This document shows positions 25,343 to 38,345 of a stretch of DNA of 64,000 bases, one piece after another. A program made the translations under genes and the position numbers. A model generated the notes under the pieces. That model did not search any database and had not been told where the DNA came from. It worked only from the letters and a program-made list of their open reading frames with translations. Within the stretch, counting starts at the first letter, position 1; every line of letters begins with the position of its first letter. The DNA lies in the NCBI GenBank assembly GCA_029817715.1, contig JARUPY010000134.1, forward strand, positions 434,001 through 498,000, given 5' to 3'. Origin of the DNA: Melastoma dodecandrum. Its lineage: Eukaryota > Streptophyta > Magnoliopsida > Myrtales > Melastomataceae.

Positions 25343-27875
25343 CTATCTCGGATATAGCTCGGAAATGGAAGCCCCGTTGATCGAGGATGTGCCTGCGTAG
25401 TTTCGGGAGCAGCTGGCTTCAATTGTCCTTGTTCTGGAGCTCGTGCCTGTGAAGAATGCTGGTTGTGTTGGTACTGGAAGAGTGATGGAGTGATGGTCGA
25501 GCCAGCGGATCACCGAAATCATCTCCGGTCTGTTTTCTGCCTTCTCTTGTACACATAGCAAACCGATGTGAATGCATCTCAGGATGTTTGCGCTATAACC
25601 AGATGAGACTGCAGGATCCACGATGTCCGATATGTTCCCTTCTTTCCAATTCGTCCAAGCCTGTAAAATCCCATGTTCAAGCATCAAAAGGATGAAAGGG
25701 GTCGTGAATTTGAAGAAGTTTCGAAAAGTTTAGGAAGTCATAGGTTCCTCACTTGGCATATCAACATCTCGTAATCTTCTCCTGAAACATCGGCTAGGTT
25801 TCTTCTCCCACTAACGATTTCGAGGACCAAGACCCCAAAACTAAAGACATCCGACTTTGCCGAAAACTTCCCACGTGCTGCGTACTCGGGAGCCATGTAT
25901 CCGCTGCAAAACGAAATTCAACTAAATAGGCAACTATTCAAAGCCTTGTGATAATGCCTTGGCCTTGAACTGGTTATGCTACTTACAAGGTGCCCATGAT
26001 CCTGTTTGTGTTTGCCTGAGTTTGATTGAGCTCGAACAATCGAGCCATGCCAAAATCCGATATTTTAGGATTCATGTCCATGTCCAACAATATGTTACTG
26101 GCTTTAAGGTCACGATGGACAATTCGGAGCCTTGAGTCTTCGTGTAGGTAAAGAAGCCCCCGAGTGATGCCTGTTATTATCTTGTAGCGGGTGTCCCAAT
26201 CGAAGACCGTGCGTTTACGGGGATCTGCATATTGACCGAAGCAGAACAACTGACAACTGGATAGATCCGTTAAAATCAAACTGTATAAGTTCGAGTAGAT
26301 ACAACTCATACCAAATAAAAACTTGTCGAGGCTAGCATTGGGCACAAAGTCATACACAAGAAGCCTCTCGACCCCTTCCAAGCAATAGCCGAGTAGCCTG
26401 ACCAAGTTTCGGTGTTGGAGCCGCAAAAGTAGCCGTGCCTCATTCTCTAATTCAGATTCCCCTTGTCCGGAATTCTGAGAGAGCCGCTTCACTGCAATCT
26501 CTTGTCCACTGGGAAGCTTACCCTGTAAAAAAATCCGCCAGCGAAGATTAGTTGTTTATGTTCCAGAATTTAGATGCCACTGCAAGATTAAGCCCACTCA
26601 CCCCGAAAACAGAACCGAAACCACCCTGTCCGAGCTTATTGGCCTCTGAAAAGTTCTCAGTTGCAGCCCTGATGGTTTCAAGATCAAACTGCGGAGACTC
26701 CGGTATGACGACATCAACATTGATAAATTCTGCAAACATAGGCGCTGGTACTCAACCGAACTACTCGGAAAAATTAAAAGAGAAAACAGGACAGGACTTT
26801 GCGGAATTAGGTTGGATACTTTTGGATTGGCTCTTTGGGAGTATCTTCCTTTTCACTATCAATAGAAGGACGCAGAAGACGACAGTGGAACCGCTTAAAG
26901 CACCAACTACAATCCATGTCTTGGAATAGTGATTCCCAGGGACTGCTTTTACTGTTGAAATAGCAGGGGGAGATGGAGGTGCTAGAGGAACCTCAGAGTT
27001 GAAGAAGGGGTACGTCTCGAACCTTGATCGGCAGCTAGGCATCATTAAACTTCCAATTACTTTGCCTCTTCCTGAACTCCATGTATCTTCCCCGAGGCAT
27101 GTACCGCATTGTTGTTCGGTCAGATCAGGGCTGCACTGGACCATCGCATACAAGGTGTACGAATCCCCAGTATCAATCCCAGCCGCATACTTCTGAACTG
27201 GGCCACCTTAGAAAGAGAAAATTTCAGACAAATGTTATGTTTAAGTGGGAAAGTTGTGGCTGCTTGATGGATTTCATTCAAAAGTTCCGACAGCTAAACT
27301 CTCCCTACCATAATCTCACCTGAGGTGGCTTTACTTCGGAGCCTACCCAACAACTTCAAGAGTGCCGCCCTGTATCCCTCATCCGATGCATCCTCAATAT
27401 ACCGTTGATCGGCAGACACATCCATTTTCAGGACACCGTATAACTGAACATTCGAATATCGGATCCAACATTTTTCGACAAACAGGGAGGCCTGCTTGTT
27501 CGTCGGGCAGTGTTGCCTGATGTAGAAAGCAGCCCCGCTGAGACAAACCTGGCAGGCATCGCCCGTGATGTCGCCGGAGCAGACCCCAAGCACCTGGATG
27601 TCGTTGGGATCCCATGGCCGGCTCGCGGACGCGTTGAAGAGCCTATACTTAAGGACGTCTGACCTTGTCGGGGTGATCGACCCTAGCAGGGAATCGAGGG
27701 TCTTCCCATAGGTCTCGTTGGAAGTGAAGTTCCCGCCTTGGCCGTTACAAATTTGAGCATGTCCATCGGCAGGACGGAGGAGCAAAGAGAAGGGAAGGAG
27801 GATCGCGACGGGGATGAAGAACGGAAGGGTGGGAAGCTTCAAAGGTTGTGTAGGTGCTGGTCTTGCCATCTCCAT
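25343..27875 (-). CDS. Cysteine-rich receptor-like kinase (DUF26 RLK), unit B
   Basis: Seven exons: 27875-27320, 27206-26820, 26729-26602, 26522-26312, 26224-25987, 25903-25753, 25660-25343; 662 aa. The frame is open a further 18 codons upstream (to 27929), but I place the start at MEMARP because the other copies start there and the extension is charged, not a signal peptide. Two DUF26 domains ([13 protein letters not shown] and [13 protein letters not shown]), proline-rich linker, one transmembrane helix, then the kinase with [11 protein letters not shown] (about 369), HRDLKASN (about 466) and DFG (about 484). The C-terminal tail is shorter than in A and D by about 10 residues. Most diverged of the four CRKs. 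Intron 4 (26311-26225, 87 bases) has no stop and is a multiple of three, so retention would keep the frame. Confidence 0.9.
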
Positions 27876-28420
27876 CCTCCTCTTCTTGATATAAGAAGAG
27901 AAAGGAAACATTGGGTTGTGAGAATGCATATTTTTTTTAGTAGACTTTTGACATCATGCCATTCCCATTTTCGTACGTCAAGAAATTGGAGAATGAATGA
28001 TTGGTTTAGAGGTACGACTTGAAAAAGAAGATTGAATGAGTCAAATTAGTGGTGTTAATATAATATGAAAATGATGGATAAAAATGAATCCAACGCATGT
28101 CTTTTTGTAATAAAGTGAATATTTTCAGTCACAAAATTTTAAAATTTTTAGATTTTGTTCGTCTCATTTATATATTTGTTTAAAAAATGGACATTGATTT
28201 GTGAACCATATTCTGATTATCCAAAGCGAACCCATCAAAATACGTAAAATAAAATAGAGAGTTGATTTGGCCAATCTATATGTGGAAGAATTCCTAATCC
28301 GGACTCGATCCGGATAGGACACCCGGCCATGATGGGTGAGTCTTCCAATAAGGGTGTGATTGCTGCGTACGGTAGTTTTCGAACCCAATACCTCTTTAAG
28401 TGAATCCAAGCTACGTGGTT
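27876..28420. other. CRK B upstream region
   Basis: Short shared stretch (TGAATGAGTCAAATTAGTGG near 28033, as in the other CRK upstream regions), then unique AT-rich DNA. No gene seen. It contains the CRK B promoter and the left joint of unit C. Confidence 0.4.
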
Positions 28421-28790
28421 TGGTATATAGGTGTCCAATATATGGACAGGGATACTCGAGTTGCAGAGGTTGGAGGCCGGTGCGTAGAGATGGCAGAACT
28501 CCAGTCGTGCTTCAGGGAGGGATCGCCTTTCTTGTGCAGCGCCTTCGAGGTTAGTGAACACTTCGGCCAGCTGACTTATAGAATTTGCAGCAGGTTCCCT
28601 ATTTCCGGGTTGGCAGAGGGAGGAGGTTTTCCGATGCTTAAGAATTTCAGAGGAAGGGGATGCGAGTCGGTCTGCCCTGGCGTTTCAAGTGCCTGGGAGC
28701 AGCTGTGAGGGAGAAGGAAGTTGGAGAGAAGAGGCTCTGTTTTTCGTCGTCTGTCCTATATGCAACAAAAAGGGTTTCTAGCAGCTAATA
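28421..28790. repeat. Conserved spacer fragment, copy C
   Basis: Matches 5345-5700 of unit A. The left joint near 28421 marks where the A/C duplication begins. The serpin and the rest of the spacer are absent here. Confidence 0.6.
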
Positions 28791-28902
28791 CTTAACCCCG
28801 AGCCAAATCTGAATTCGAGAAATGATGATTAAAGCATAAGCACCCCACAAAATAAAATAGGAGAAGAGCTGAAGGTAAAATGAGATTGATCAAATGCAGT
28901 GC

Positions 28903-28985
28903 CATTAGAATCTCGATCCAATCACGAATTTATCAACAACGCTTAGTTTACGGAGAATTTTCTTCATGGTGCCATAGATAGCAGA
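28903..28985 (-). pseudogene. FBD F-box exon-1 tail relic, unit C
   Basis: Counterpart of 5816-5897. Minus-strand YGTMKKILRKL..VDKF and a damaged end before the donor (GATCCAATC near 28914 lacks a base). Confidence 0.65.
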
Positions 28986-29268
28986 GAAGGTTATGCGACA
29001 CCCCCGAAACAAGCTTGTTATAGCAGTAACAGTTCTAATGCAACCGAGATACGAACGACCTAGGACGTGCATTTGGCAGCAAAAAGACCTTCACCCACGA
29101 TGAATACATATGATTAATATTTGAACCTTGGGGCACATATGCACGCACTTAGTAAGAGTATCACACAGAGAAAGGCTATACAAACCTTCGCAAAAAGAAG
29201 GGCTGAAAGTGTATCAAAAACACCAAACAAGTTCCAGATAATTTAAGTTAATCCAGATAGGAACTGCC
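28986..29268. other. Spacer between FBD relic and FBD gene, unit C
   Basis: Homologous to 5898-6136. No gene seen. Confidence 0.4.
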
Positions 29269-31566
29269 TCATTTAAACGGATAATTCAGTATGACTTTTG
29301 CAGCTTTTGATCCTCTCGGGTAGCCTAGAATATCTGCTGCAACTTTGAGCACCTCCTGTGCGTCGGCTTCTTTTAGGGATAGGCCAGGACGCCTCCACGA
29401 CCGTTTAGCATTGATGATCATCTTCTCCAACACGTGCGCATCTCGGAGCAGAACTTTTATCAGGAATAGCCAAGACATTGGTTCAGCACCTTGATGGGCT
29501 GGGAAACCTATGATCTCAATGTTCCTGATGCAGGCAGTCAATCTATTCCAGGATTTAAATTTGTTACAGAAAGGATCCTCATTTGTAGGAATTGCCTGCA
29601 AACAGAAAAGCGAGGTAAGAACTAAGTAAACTCGCATGCCCCCGACTTGAGGAATGCCAAAAGCCTAGAAGATGAACAATTGGGAGAACAAAGGCGCCAA
29701 ACAACATGGGTTCTTCAAATCTCTTCCATTCATTACAAGACAGGATTTTTAATAACCATTAAGGTACTCCATGGCCCATGACCCAAGTTATTTTTTGTTT
29801 CTCCCACCATTTGTTTACGAGTTACATAAAAGTTGTGACTAGCTAACATTTCGAACACATGACAAACAAACAAATAAATAAAAGGATAACAGCACGGGCA
29901 CCAAAAGATAAATTAAATGTACAACATAGTTCTTTGTTGAACATCACTTCCAAGTAACAAAACAAATCAGACATCCTCAGTCAATAATAATACCAGAAAC
30001 ATACCCTGGATTGTATTTTGGGAGTGAAATCGACTATCAATGTTTCTACATTTGGAGCACAATCCAACACTTCTGCTATTCGTCCAAGAGAATACTGGTC
30101 GGCTAAAGTCGTGATAGTCAGGTGTCGACATTTCAGTTGCAAAGAGAAATCCCCATTCCCCTTGTAATTATGGAGATCCTGGAAGTGCACCAAACAAAGA
30201 ACAATGATATTCCCCCTAAAGTTAGGACAGCCATCAAATAAAACATATGTACATATGTTATGACGCAAGGCAAAGAAATGTCAGGAGATGAGATTATGTA
30301 AACATTTCTAGTTCATTTCTGTGAAATTCCCAGAAGAAAACTACTAAAATTAACTAATACGACACAAGGCAAAGAAACGTAAGGGGGTGAGATCATTTAA
30401 GCATTTCCATTTTTCTTTGCAATTCCTGAAATAAAACCCATAAAATTAACCTAACCATGAGCCAAATCCGAACTCGAAAGATGTTGGGCCGAGCATAAGC
30501 ACAGCAGAGCAGTAAAACAGGCAAAAACTGAAGGTAAAGTGAGATGGATCTCGCACCGTACCATTAGAATCTTGTTCCCTATCACGACTTTATCGACAAA
30601 GCTCAGTTTACTAAGAATTCCCTTCATGGTGCCATAGACCATATTCGAATTAGTTTCGTCGATTTGCAAACGGAAATTCAACTCAACGTCAACCAGAGAC
30701 ATTACTTGCCTCAGCACAACTCCCATTCCCTCCCACTGGCCCTGCAGCCGCATTGACCTCAAGTGAGGGATAAAGATTTCCAAGCAGAAGTTCTTGTGAC
30801 GACGGTTCTCATCCTCCTCGTATGTATAATGCGCGTATGGATGATAGTACTCACGGATAACCAACTCCTTCATCATCTTCGAGAAGATCCTGATACAATT
30901 CATACCATAGCAAGCTTCTAATGTCAGGGATTCCAATAGGGGAGACCCCTCCAAAACCCCATTAATCACTTCATCCACCATCTTGGTGTGGTGAACACTC
31001 AACACCTTCAGCGAACTCCAACTTATCATCCCCAAATTACCATTAGTAAAGGATGGAAACCCACACGACTCCAGCCGAAGCCTCGTCAGGGATTCGCACT
31101 GCAGCAACGCCCTCGGCAAGATGTAGAAGTCATAGTCATCCAAAACAAACTCGTCAACTTCAATGCGCAAGTCCTCGACGCGGCGGCCAACGGCGAACCT
31201 AATCCAGCGGTCGACTCTCTTCTTCTTGTCGGCAGAGTAGTTCAGGCGGAGGAGGTGGAGCTTGCGAATAGCCGGGGATGTGCACATGAGCAAGAACTGG
31301 TCAACGCAGCCGAGCCCAACCTCATACAAGTACCGAAAATCGACTGAGACAGCCGAGGTTTGGGTCCAGAGGGAGTACCAGCGCCTGGAGAGGGCGCTGG
31401 TCTTGACGACGTCCTTGATGTCGAGAAAGGAGAGCACGTGTAAAATTATGGAAACTGGAAGGGCGCTGAGGAGGTCGTCGCCCGCCGCCGCATCGGACGG
31501 ACGTGATCGCTTCCTGGACCTTGTACTTCGAGAAGCCGAACGCGGAGGATCGCCGGCCTCCTCCAT
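29269..31566 (-). CDS. FBD-type F-box/LRR protein, unit C (intact)
   Basis: Exons 31566-30562, 30178-30005 and 29595-29269, phase-0 joints with donors GTACGG and GTATGT, 501 aa. The ATG has a strong context (ACCATGGAGG). The F-box is at 31-67 with the consensus SRRWYSLW retained. LRR-like repeats run from about 95 to 390 (ESLTRLRLESCGF, SSLKVLSVHHTKM, LLESLTLEACYG, HLRSMRL, RHLTITTL, NVETLIVDF). The C-terminal FBD domain (IRNIEIIGFPAHQG, VLLRDAHVLEKMII) ends NYPFK. Expected role: F-box adaptor of an SCF ubiquitin ligase. It is the intact sister of the broken gene in unit A, and the CRK directly upstream is broken, the reverse of unit A. Confidence 0.88.
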
Positions 31567-31623
31567 GGTTGCGGCGGGAGCGCCTCCGGTCGGCGAGCGG
31601 GAAGAATCGCCGCCCTTTTATAT

Positions 31624-31659
31624 TTGGGCCGAAGTTGACGTGATGGTGAGTCGGCCCAA
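31624..31659. promoter_or_regulatory. Inverted TTGGGCCGA/TCGGCCCAA pair upstream of FBD gene C
   Basis: Arms at 31624-31632 and 31651-31659, spacer 18 bases, 58-93 bases upstream of the ATG. Confidence 0.5.
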
Positions 31660-32390
31660 TTAAAAGGACAACAAATCACGCATGACTGATTAAGCATTTA
31701 TAAAACTAAATAAATCGATTAATTTTTCTTACAATATTTATTAAAAAAAGTTAAAAAATTATTAATTTTTTTGGTATTATGACTTTTTTCATAATTTCTT
31801 TTTAAATACTAAATGAAAGTAAGTATAGAGGTATAAATAAATCATTTAATATTATGAGTATAAAATAAGGTTTAATTTAGGAAAATATTATGAATTTAAT
31901 TGTAGAATAAAATGTTACAAAAAGCAATGGAAGATAACACTATGGCCAAATAACTTAAAAAGATAAAATATTAGGTTTCTTTGAAGGAAGAACTTTTTTT
32001 TATTAATATTAATTTGATATAAGTTTGATACATCTAAGATGGTAGGTATTATTAATTCAAGAATGTGAAAATTTAAAATTAAATTTGGGTGTTTATCTCA
32101 TTTTAACACTTTTTAATTTTTATATTTTGATTTCAAGCATCTAAAAAATTCATAAATAAATTAATATTAATTGGATTTTTAAATGTAATGTAATAGTATA
32201 CAATAAAATATTTTCCTAATGATATTACCGCTCGTACGTATATTTTTCGCGCGAATCAAATATTTCTTCGCGGTAAAAGTACTTGCATTCGCATGAAAGG
32301 CCGGAAAGATGCTTTCGGTGGTGCATTACCAATCAATTCTCGCGAAATACAGCAGACGACGTTTCGGAAAACGTGACATACATGTATTGT
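31660..32390. other. AT-rich intergenic region between CRK C and FBD C
   Basis: No gene seen. Homologous with 8492-9235 but carries extra AT-rich segments (31800-31930) also found in part in unit D. Confidence 0.45.
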
Positions 32391-34935
32391 CTACCTCGGA
32401 TATAGCTCGGATGTGGAAGCCCCATTGATCGAGGACGTGCCTGCGTTGTTTTGGGAGAAGTCAGCGTCGATTTTCCTTGAGTTTCTATTGCACACGGAAG
32501 GGATGTCGTAGCCGGAGCTCGTGCTCGTGAAGAATGCTGGCTGTGTCGGTACTGGAAGAGCGACGGAATGATGATTGAGCCAGTGAACCACAGACGTCAT
32601 CTCTGGTCTGTTTGCTGCATTTTCTTGTACACATAGCAGACCGATGTGAATGCATCTCAGGATGTTTGCGCTACAACCAGATGAGATCGCTGTATTCACG
32701 ATGTCCGATATGTTCCCTTCTCTCCAATTCTTCCAAGCCTGCGACATCCCATGTTCAAGCATCGAAACGATGAAAGGGGTAGTAAACTTCACGAGTTTCA
32801 AAAACTTTCAGTAGTTGTAGTTTCCTCACTTGGCCTATCAACATCTCTGGATCTTCTCCAGAAACATGAACTAGGTTTCTCCGTCCGCTAACGAATTCGA
32901 GGACCAAGACCCCGAAACTAAAGACGTCTGACTTTACCGAAAACTTTCCGCGTGCTGCGTACTCGGGAGCCATGTATCCGCTGCAAGCCGAAATTCAACT
33001 AAATATGCGACAATTCACAGCCGAGGAAAACTCCAAGTGGCCTTGAACTGGTTATGATACTTACAAAGTTCCCATGATCCTGTTCGTGTTTGCCTGAGTT
33101 TGATCGAGCTCGAACAATCTAGCCATGCCGAAGTCCGATATTTTAGGATTCATGTCCATGTCCAACAATATGTTACTGGCTTTAAGGTCCTGATGGATTA
33201 TTCGAAGCCTCGAGTCTTCATGTAGGTAAAGAAGCCCCCGGGTGATCCCCATTTCTTGTATCGCGTATCCCAGGCAAGTTGCGTCCTTTTAAGAGGATCT
33301 ACGTATTAACCGACGTAAACATCCGGTTAGATCCGTTAATTCAAATTATATGAGTAAGAGATGAACAGGAAAACTCGTACCAAATATGAACTTGTCGAGA
33401 CTAGCATTGGGCACAAACTCGTATACAAGAAGTCTCTCGACCCCTTCCAAACAGTAGCCGTGTAGCCTCACCAAGTTCCGGTGTTGGAGCAGCAAAAGTA
33501 GCCGTGCCTCGTTCTTGAATTCAGATTCCCCCTGTCCGGAATTCTGAGAGAGCCGTTTCACCGCAATCTCCTGTCCGCTAGGAAGCTTACCCTGTGAAAA
33601 AATAGCCGAACAGAGACTCGTCGTTAATGACAAATGATCCCGATATCACTGTGAGATTCAGTCCACTCACCCTGAAAACAGAGCTGAAACCTCCCTGTCC
33701 GAGCTTGTTGGCCTCTGAAAAGTTCTCGGTTGCAGCCTTGGTGATGTCAAGATCAAACTGCGGAGACTCCGCTATGACGACATCAACTTTCACAACTTCT
33801 GCAAACATAGGAAAGGTGAAAGGGGCTATTCCAAAAAAAAAAACAAAGAAAACAGGACTAGACTTTGCAGAATCATGTCGTTACCTTTTGATCGGCTCTT
33901 CGGGTGAATCTTCCTTTTCACAATCAATAGAAGAAGGACGCAGATGACGACAGAGGAACCGCTTAAAGCACCAACAATAATCCGTTTCTTGGAATTGTGA
34001 TTCCCAAGGACTTCTTTTACTGTAGGAATCGGAGGAGGAGATGGTGGTGCGAGAGGAACCTCAGAGTCGAAGAAGGGGTACGTCTCGAACCTTGATATGC
34101 AGCTAGGCATCAGTAAACTTCCAATTACTTCACCTCGTGCTGAACTCCATGTATCTTCCCCGAGGCATTTACTGCATTGTTGTTCGCTCAGATCAGGGCT
34201 GCACTGGACCATCCCATACAAGGTGTACGAATCACCAGAAGTGTTACCCGTTGCATACTTCTGAATCGGACCACCTTTGGAAGAGAGAATTTCAGACAAG
34301 ATTTATGTTAAGCGGGAAGCTGTAGCTCTGTGGCTGCGTGATCAATTTCATTCTTAAGTTCTGACAACTATAATCTCACCTGACACGGCTTCACTTCGCA
34401 GCCTACCCAACAACATCAAGAGTGTCGCCCTGTATCCCTCATCCGTTGCATTCTCAATATACCGTGTATCGACAGACACGTCCATTTTCAGGACACCGTA
34501 TAACTGAACGTTCGAATATCGAATCCAACATTTATCAACGAACAGGGCGGCCTGTTTGTTCATCGGGCAGTTCTGCCTGACATGGAAAGCAACCCCACTG
34601 AGACAAACCTGGCAGGTGTCGCCCGTGATATCACCGCTGCAGACTCCAAGGACCTGTATATCGTCGGGATACCACGGCCGGCTCGCAGACATGTTAAAGA
34701 GCCTGTATTTCAGGATGTCAGAACTTTTCACGGTAATTGACCCGAAAAGGGAATCGAGTGTCTTCCCGTAGGTTTCGCTGGATGTGAAATTCCCGCCTTG
34801 GTCGTTACAAATTTGATACTGACCATCGGCAGGACTGAGTAGCAAAGAGAAGGGAAGGAGGATCGCGGTGGGGATGAAGAAGAGCAGGTTAGGAAGCTTC
34901 AAAGGTTGTGTATATGGAGGTTTTGCCATCTCCAT
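32391..34935 (-). pseudogene. Cysteine-rich receptor-like kinase, unit C, frameshifted
   Basis: Same seven-exon layout as unit A: 34935-34380, 34274-33885, 33798-33671, 33591-33381, 33298-33065, 32980-32830, 32738-32391. Exons 1-4 are intact and exon 1 is almost identical to unit A, with signal peptide and both DUF26 domains. Exon 5 lacks four bases (near 33251, where A, B and D have CATTATTATC or a close variant), so the frame is lost before the catalytic loop. The catalytic loop itself has changed from HRD to HQD (CGT to CAG, 33190-33192), and the glycine loop reads GQGGFSSV. A transcript could still encode a secreted or membrane-anchored DUF26 ectodomain without a working kinase. Whether that product exists cannot be told from sequence. 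Confidence 0.85.
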
Positions 34936-36365
34936 CCTCCTTGAGGCAAAACAAATAGGAGGCTATGAAAAATGAAGATTCTTTTAGTAAATTTGACTTC
35001 ATGTCGTTACCATTTCTTTTCCCACCTGAAAAAAAAAGAATTCATATTAAATTATTGATACAATATTTACTAGTTAAATTTTTATTTAAATTTTTATAAA
35101 AAAATTAAATGTATTTACTTGTCCAATCCAAACATATATCTTGTTACGTATAGTTCTTACCATATCTTTTTAGGTAAGGCCGTTCTTACATCGCTCTCTT
35201 TGCCGAACGCTCGTATTAGAGCTTCGTTGGGCTAAGGTAGTAGAAGTTCCGTGTTCGGTCCGCTCTCGTGCATTCGTATGCTACCCCAAATTCTGAATCG
35301 TCCTCGTCCAAATGTGTTGAAGTTCGTATCTAGTTCGAAATAAATAATTTATCACTCCTAAGTCGTTATCTCAAATAGTGACTTTGAATTTATAAAAAAG
35401 TCGATATTTGACATAACGATTCTGGCTAAAATGGGAACAAACGTCTCAAATATCGATTTCGTGGATCCTCTTTTACTAATAAAGATTTTGCCCAACACAA
35501 AAAATTCCCAAGTCTCATAAGATTGATATTTGAGACAACGACTTTGTGGGCATTTTAGCTCTTATTTGGGACAATAATATAGCGGTGATTTGTTGTTGTT
35601 TTTTTTTTTTTCTCAACTCCCCTCTAAGGCTTTGTTCTCTAGTTTTACGTTGAAAAAACCGAATTGAAAATAAACTCCTTGAATGAGTCAAATTAGTGGT
35701 GCTGAGAAAAATATGAAAATGATGGGAAAAATGAATCCAACAATAAAAATAAAAATCATGTATCATCTCTCTGCCTTTGGGTTGGTTTGACATGGGGAAA
35801 AATGTGCATCAATTTGTCAAACTCTATTTTCATATATGATTGTCCAAACATAACACATAATAATAATAATATTTATAGTACATAAAATATAAGAAAATTA
35901 TTTTTTTAAAAATTGCATAACCAAAAAAAATAATGAAGAAGACAAAATCAAAGAATTTGACACGGTTGGTTTTATTTAAAAAATATTTAATTTTCTTTTT
36001 CTTCGAATCGAAATTGAACATTTATTGTTAAGGGTACTCTTTTTGTCATGTCCTCTCACAAGTGGATGATTCATGAGGGGTTGAAACTTATCCAAAGAAT
36101 TTAAGACTTTGAGGGAGATCATGAATGGAACTTATGCAAAAATACTAGTAGAAATGCTGAGGGTTTGGACCGGATCGAACTTTAGCTTGTCGTGTCCGAA
36201 TCGTACCTATACACAAACCCGATTTACTTCCCGTTTTCCCACTCCTTACTGAAGGATATACCTCGGAATTTTTACGCGACGCGAAAAATATGTGATTTCA
36301 AGTTAAGAACCAAGTATGAAATACAATATGATCTCACTGAATCCGCTTGATATGCCAGATTCCCA
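34936..36365. other. CRK C upstream region
   Basis: Near identical to 11795-13224, including the long T-tract at about 35600. No gene seen. Confidence 0.5.
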
Positions 36366-36696
36366 TAAACTTCTTCGGCTCAACCATGAGATAAGATTCC
36401 AGTTTCACGACACCACATAGCTGAATGTTGCGAATATCGAATCCGACATTTGTTCTCGAACAGAGTGGCCTGTTTCTTCATCGCATAGACATTTCGGCCC
36501 CCGTTGGCAGCTCCCTTGAGGCAATTCCTGCAGGCATCACCCGTGATATTGCCACTGCAGACTCCAAGAACCTGGATATCATAAGGGTACTGCGGCCGGA
36601 CCGTGGAGACGTTGAAGAGCCCGGACATCAGGTTGTCGGAACTTATCGTGGCAACTGACGCTGAAGGGAATCGATGGTCTTCCCGTAGCTTAGTTA
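36366..36696 (-). pseudogene. DUF26 (CRK exon 1) relic upstream of CRK C
   Basis: Duplicate of the relic at 13225-13555 with the same CSGNITGDACRNC motif and the same downstream frame break. A slightly more complete upstream end (YGKTIDSL readable near 36670-36690) than in unit A. Confidence 0.8.
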
Positions 36697-37539
36697 TTAA
36701 CTTGGGCCTCAATGGGCCATATCAATACAACTTGAAACGGCCCAATAATTTAGAAGTTGGGCCGAGGTCGGGCAACTTTATTTTCTTACAATACTTGTTA
36801 GTACATTTGAGTTCTAGTCATTCCAGATCGTCCGCCGGCTCCGGCGAGGACAGCGATCCGGCCATTTCTTATCATTACGACGATCGGAAAAGGCTTGTAC
36901 AATTATTATCTTGCATGGCTACATGCAATAAGTTCATCCGCGAGCTTCGAATCTCGATACTATTCTTTCGTGACTCTCATCATATGAAAGAACGATCGAC
37001 TCTCTCCAAAGATGTTGCAATGAATAGTTTGAAGTTCCGGTTAAATGCAGCTTAACGAGTTTTCATGACGCATGTGTCGATCACATCTTCTGCTTCCTCG
37101 TACCAAGCCGAACTCATGGATTGCCTTTAACCAATCCGGCAATCCAGTCTTACCAACTAGTGGAATTCCTTACCTCCGATGTCAATCCCTTAGACTATTC
37201 TCGGTCGTCGGCGTCAATAACGTAGTTCGAGTTCCAGTCTCGTCGTGGTGGTCCATGCCATGCCACTCGAATTCCAATCTTCCTACGGCAACCTGCATCA
37301 ATCAAGGTCATAAATGATGAAGTCTTCCTCTACGCGGTTTCTCAATGCCGATCCTAATGTGTCTATTGATGAATGAATTATAAATCTCTCGATGCCTCAC
37401 GCAAACAATAGCTGCAATTTACTTGACTATTCTTGAAAATGATAGTCAGCTGGAAAGGACACCGTTTTAAAAAAGCCAAAGACCAAGACGAAAGCGAAGA
37501 CGAAGACTTGGCTTTCAGCCATAACTTTCAAATCTTTGT
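36697..37539. other. Unclassified sequence, right end of the A/C duplication
   Basis: 36697-37258 repeats 13556-14116. After CCATGCC near 37258 the two loci diverge, which places the right breakpoint. 37260-37539 is unique and holds no gene that I can see. Confidence 0.45.
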
Positions 37540-38345
37540 ATGCGCGCCTTCCGGCCTAGCACGCGTGTGGTGGTTCGAACGACCCAAGGATCTGGTCCCA
37601 CTCCCCAAGGCCCAACCGGTCGACGTCACAACTCGAGCGTCGTACCCTGCTGAAGGGAATTGGGTGATCCCTCCCTAGGTTCCTAACTGGGCCTGCTCGG
37701 GCACTTGTCGACCGTCCCTGTTTTCCTAAGAGGCGACGGTCGAAAGGCGGAGCATGATCCGAAGAAGGAACTTTCGGGAGAAATGGGGAACGGCTCGTGT
37801 TGTCCGTTCCTCATCCAAAATGGCTCCGTAAAATTCTTATCGTTTAACCTAGGTAAACTATACGGAGTCGCCACCGACTTAGTTTTGAAAACTGGTTAAA
37901 GTCGGAAAACCAGAGTAGGATTCGGGGATTCCTATTTATTAGCTCTTACATTCTAACATGCGAAAAAGGAAGTGGCATTTGCTCCAAAAGATTTGCTTTT
38001 GTTTAACGGCTGTTGGACCCGATCTGGGCATGACTCTGGACTCATGTCAATGTTTTACGGGCGTTGGACCCGATTTAGGCTTTTGGGCCCGAACTCATGT
38101 GTGTTTGGCAAACAGCATACGACGATAAGCCTATGAGTCTAAGGCATGCGGCCAAGCACAAACAATTATTTAGATAAAAGGGGGCGGGGAATGATGGTGA
38201 CCGTGGGCCTATGCACTTAGGCCCACGACCCGTTACATGTGGAAATAATGAAAAACGGAAGGCCTGCACCTCCCTCATGTACCTGAGGCCCGCCAGGATG
38301 GCTTTACATCGGTCGGGCTCATCAGTTGAGGCCGCTTTCGAGATG
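37540..38345 (-). mobile_element. Tat-like LTR-related fragment, copy 3 (inverted)
   Basis: Inverted relative to copies 1 and 2: GCGCGCCTTCCGGCCTAGCA at 37541, CCAAGGCCCAACCGGTCGAC near 37604, ATCCAAAATGGCTCCGTAAA near 37812, CGGAGTCGCCA at 37863-37873, and GACTCATGTCAATGTTTTAC near 38038. No coding remains. Confidence 0.55.

Noticed and set aside
27876..27929. Upstream extension of CRK B starting MHSHNPMF
   Set aside because: Not shared by the other CRKs, and it would place a charged stretch before the signal peptide.
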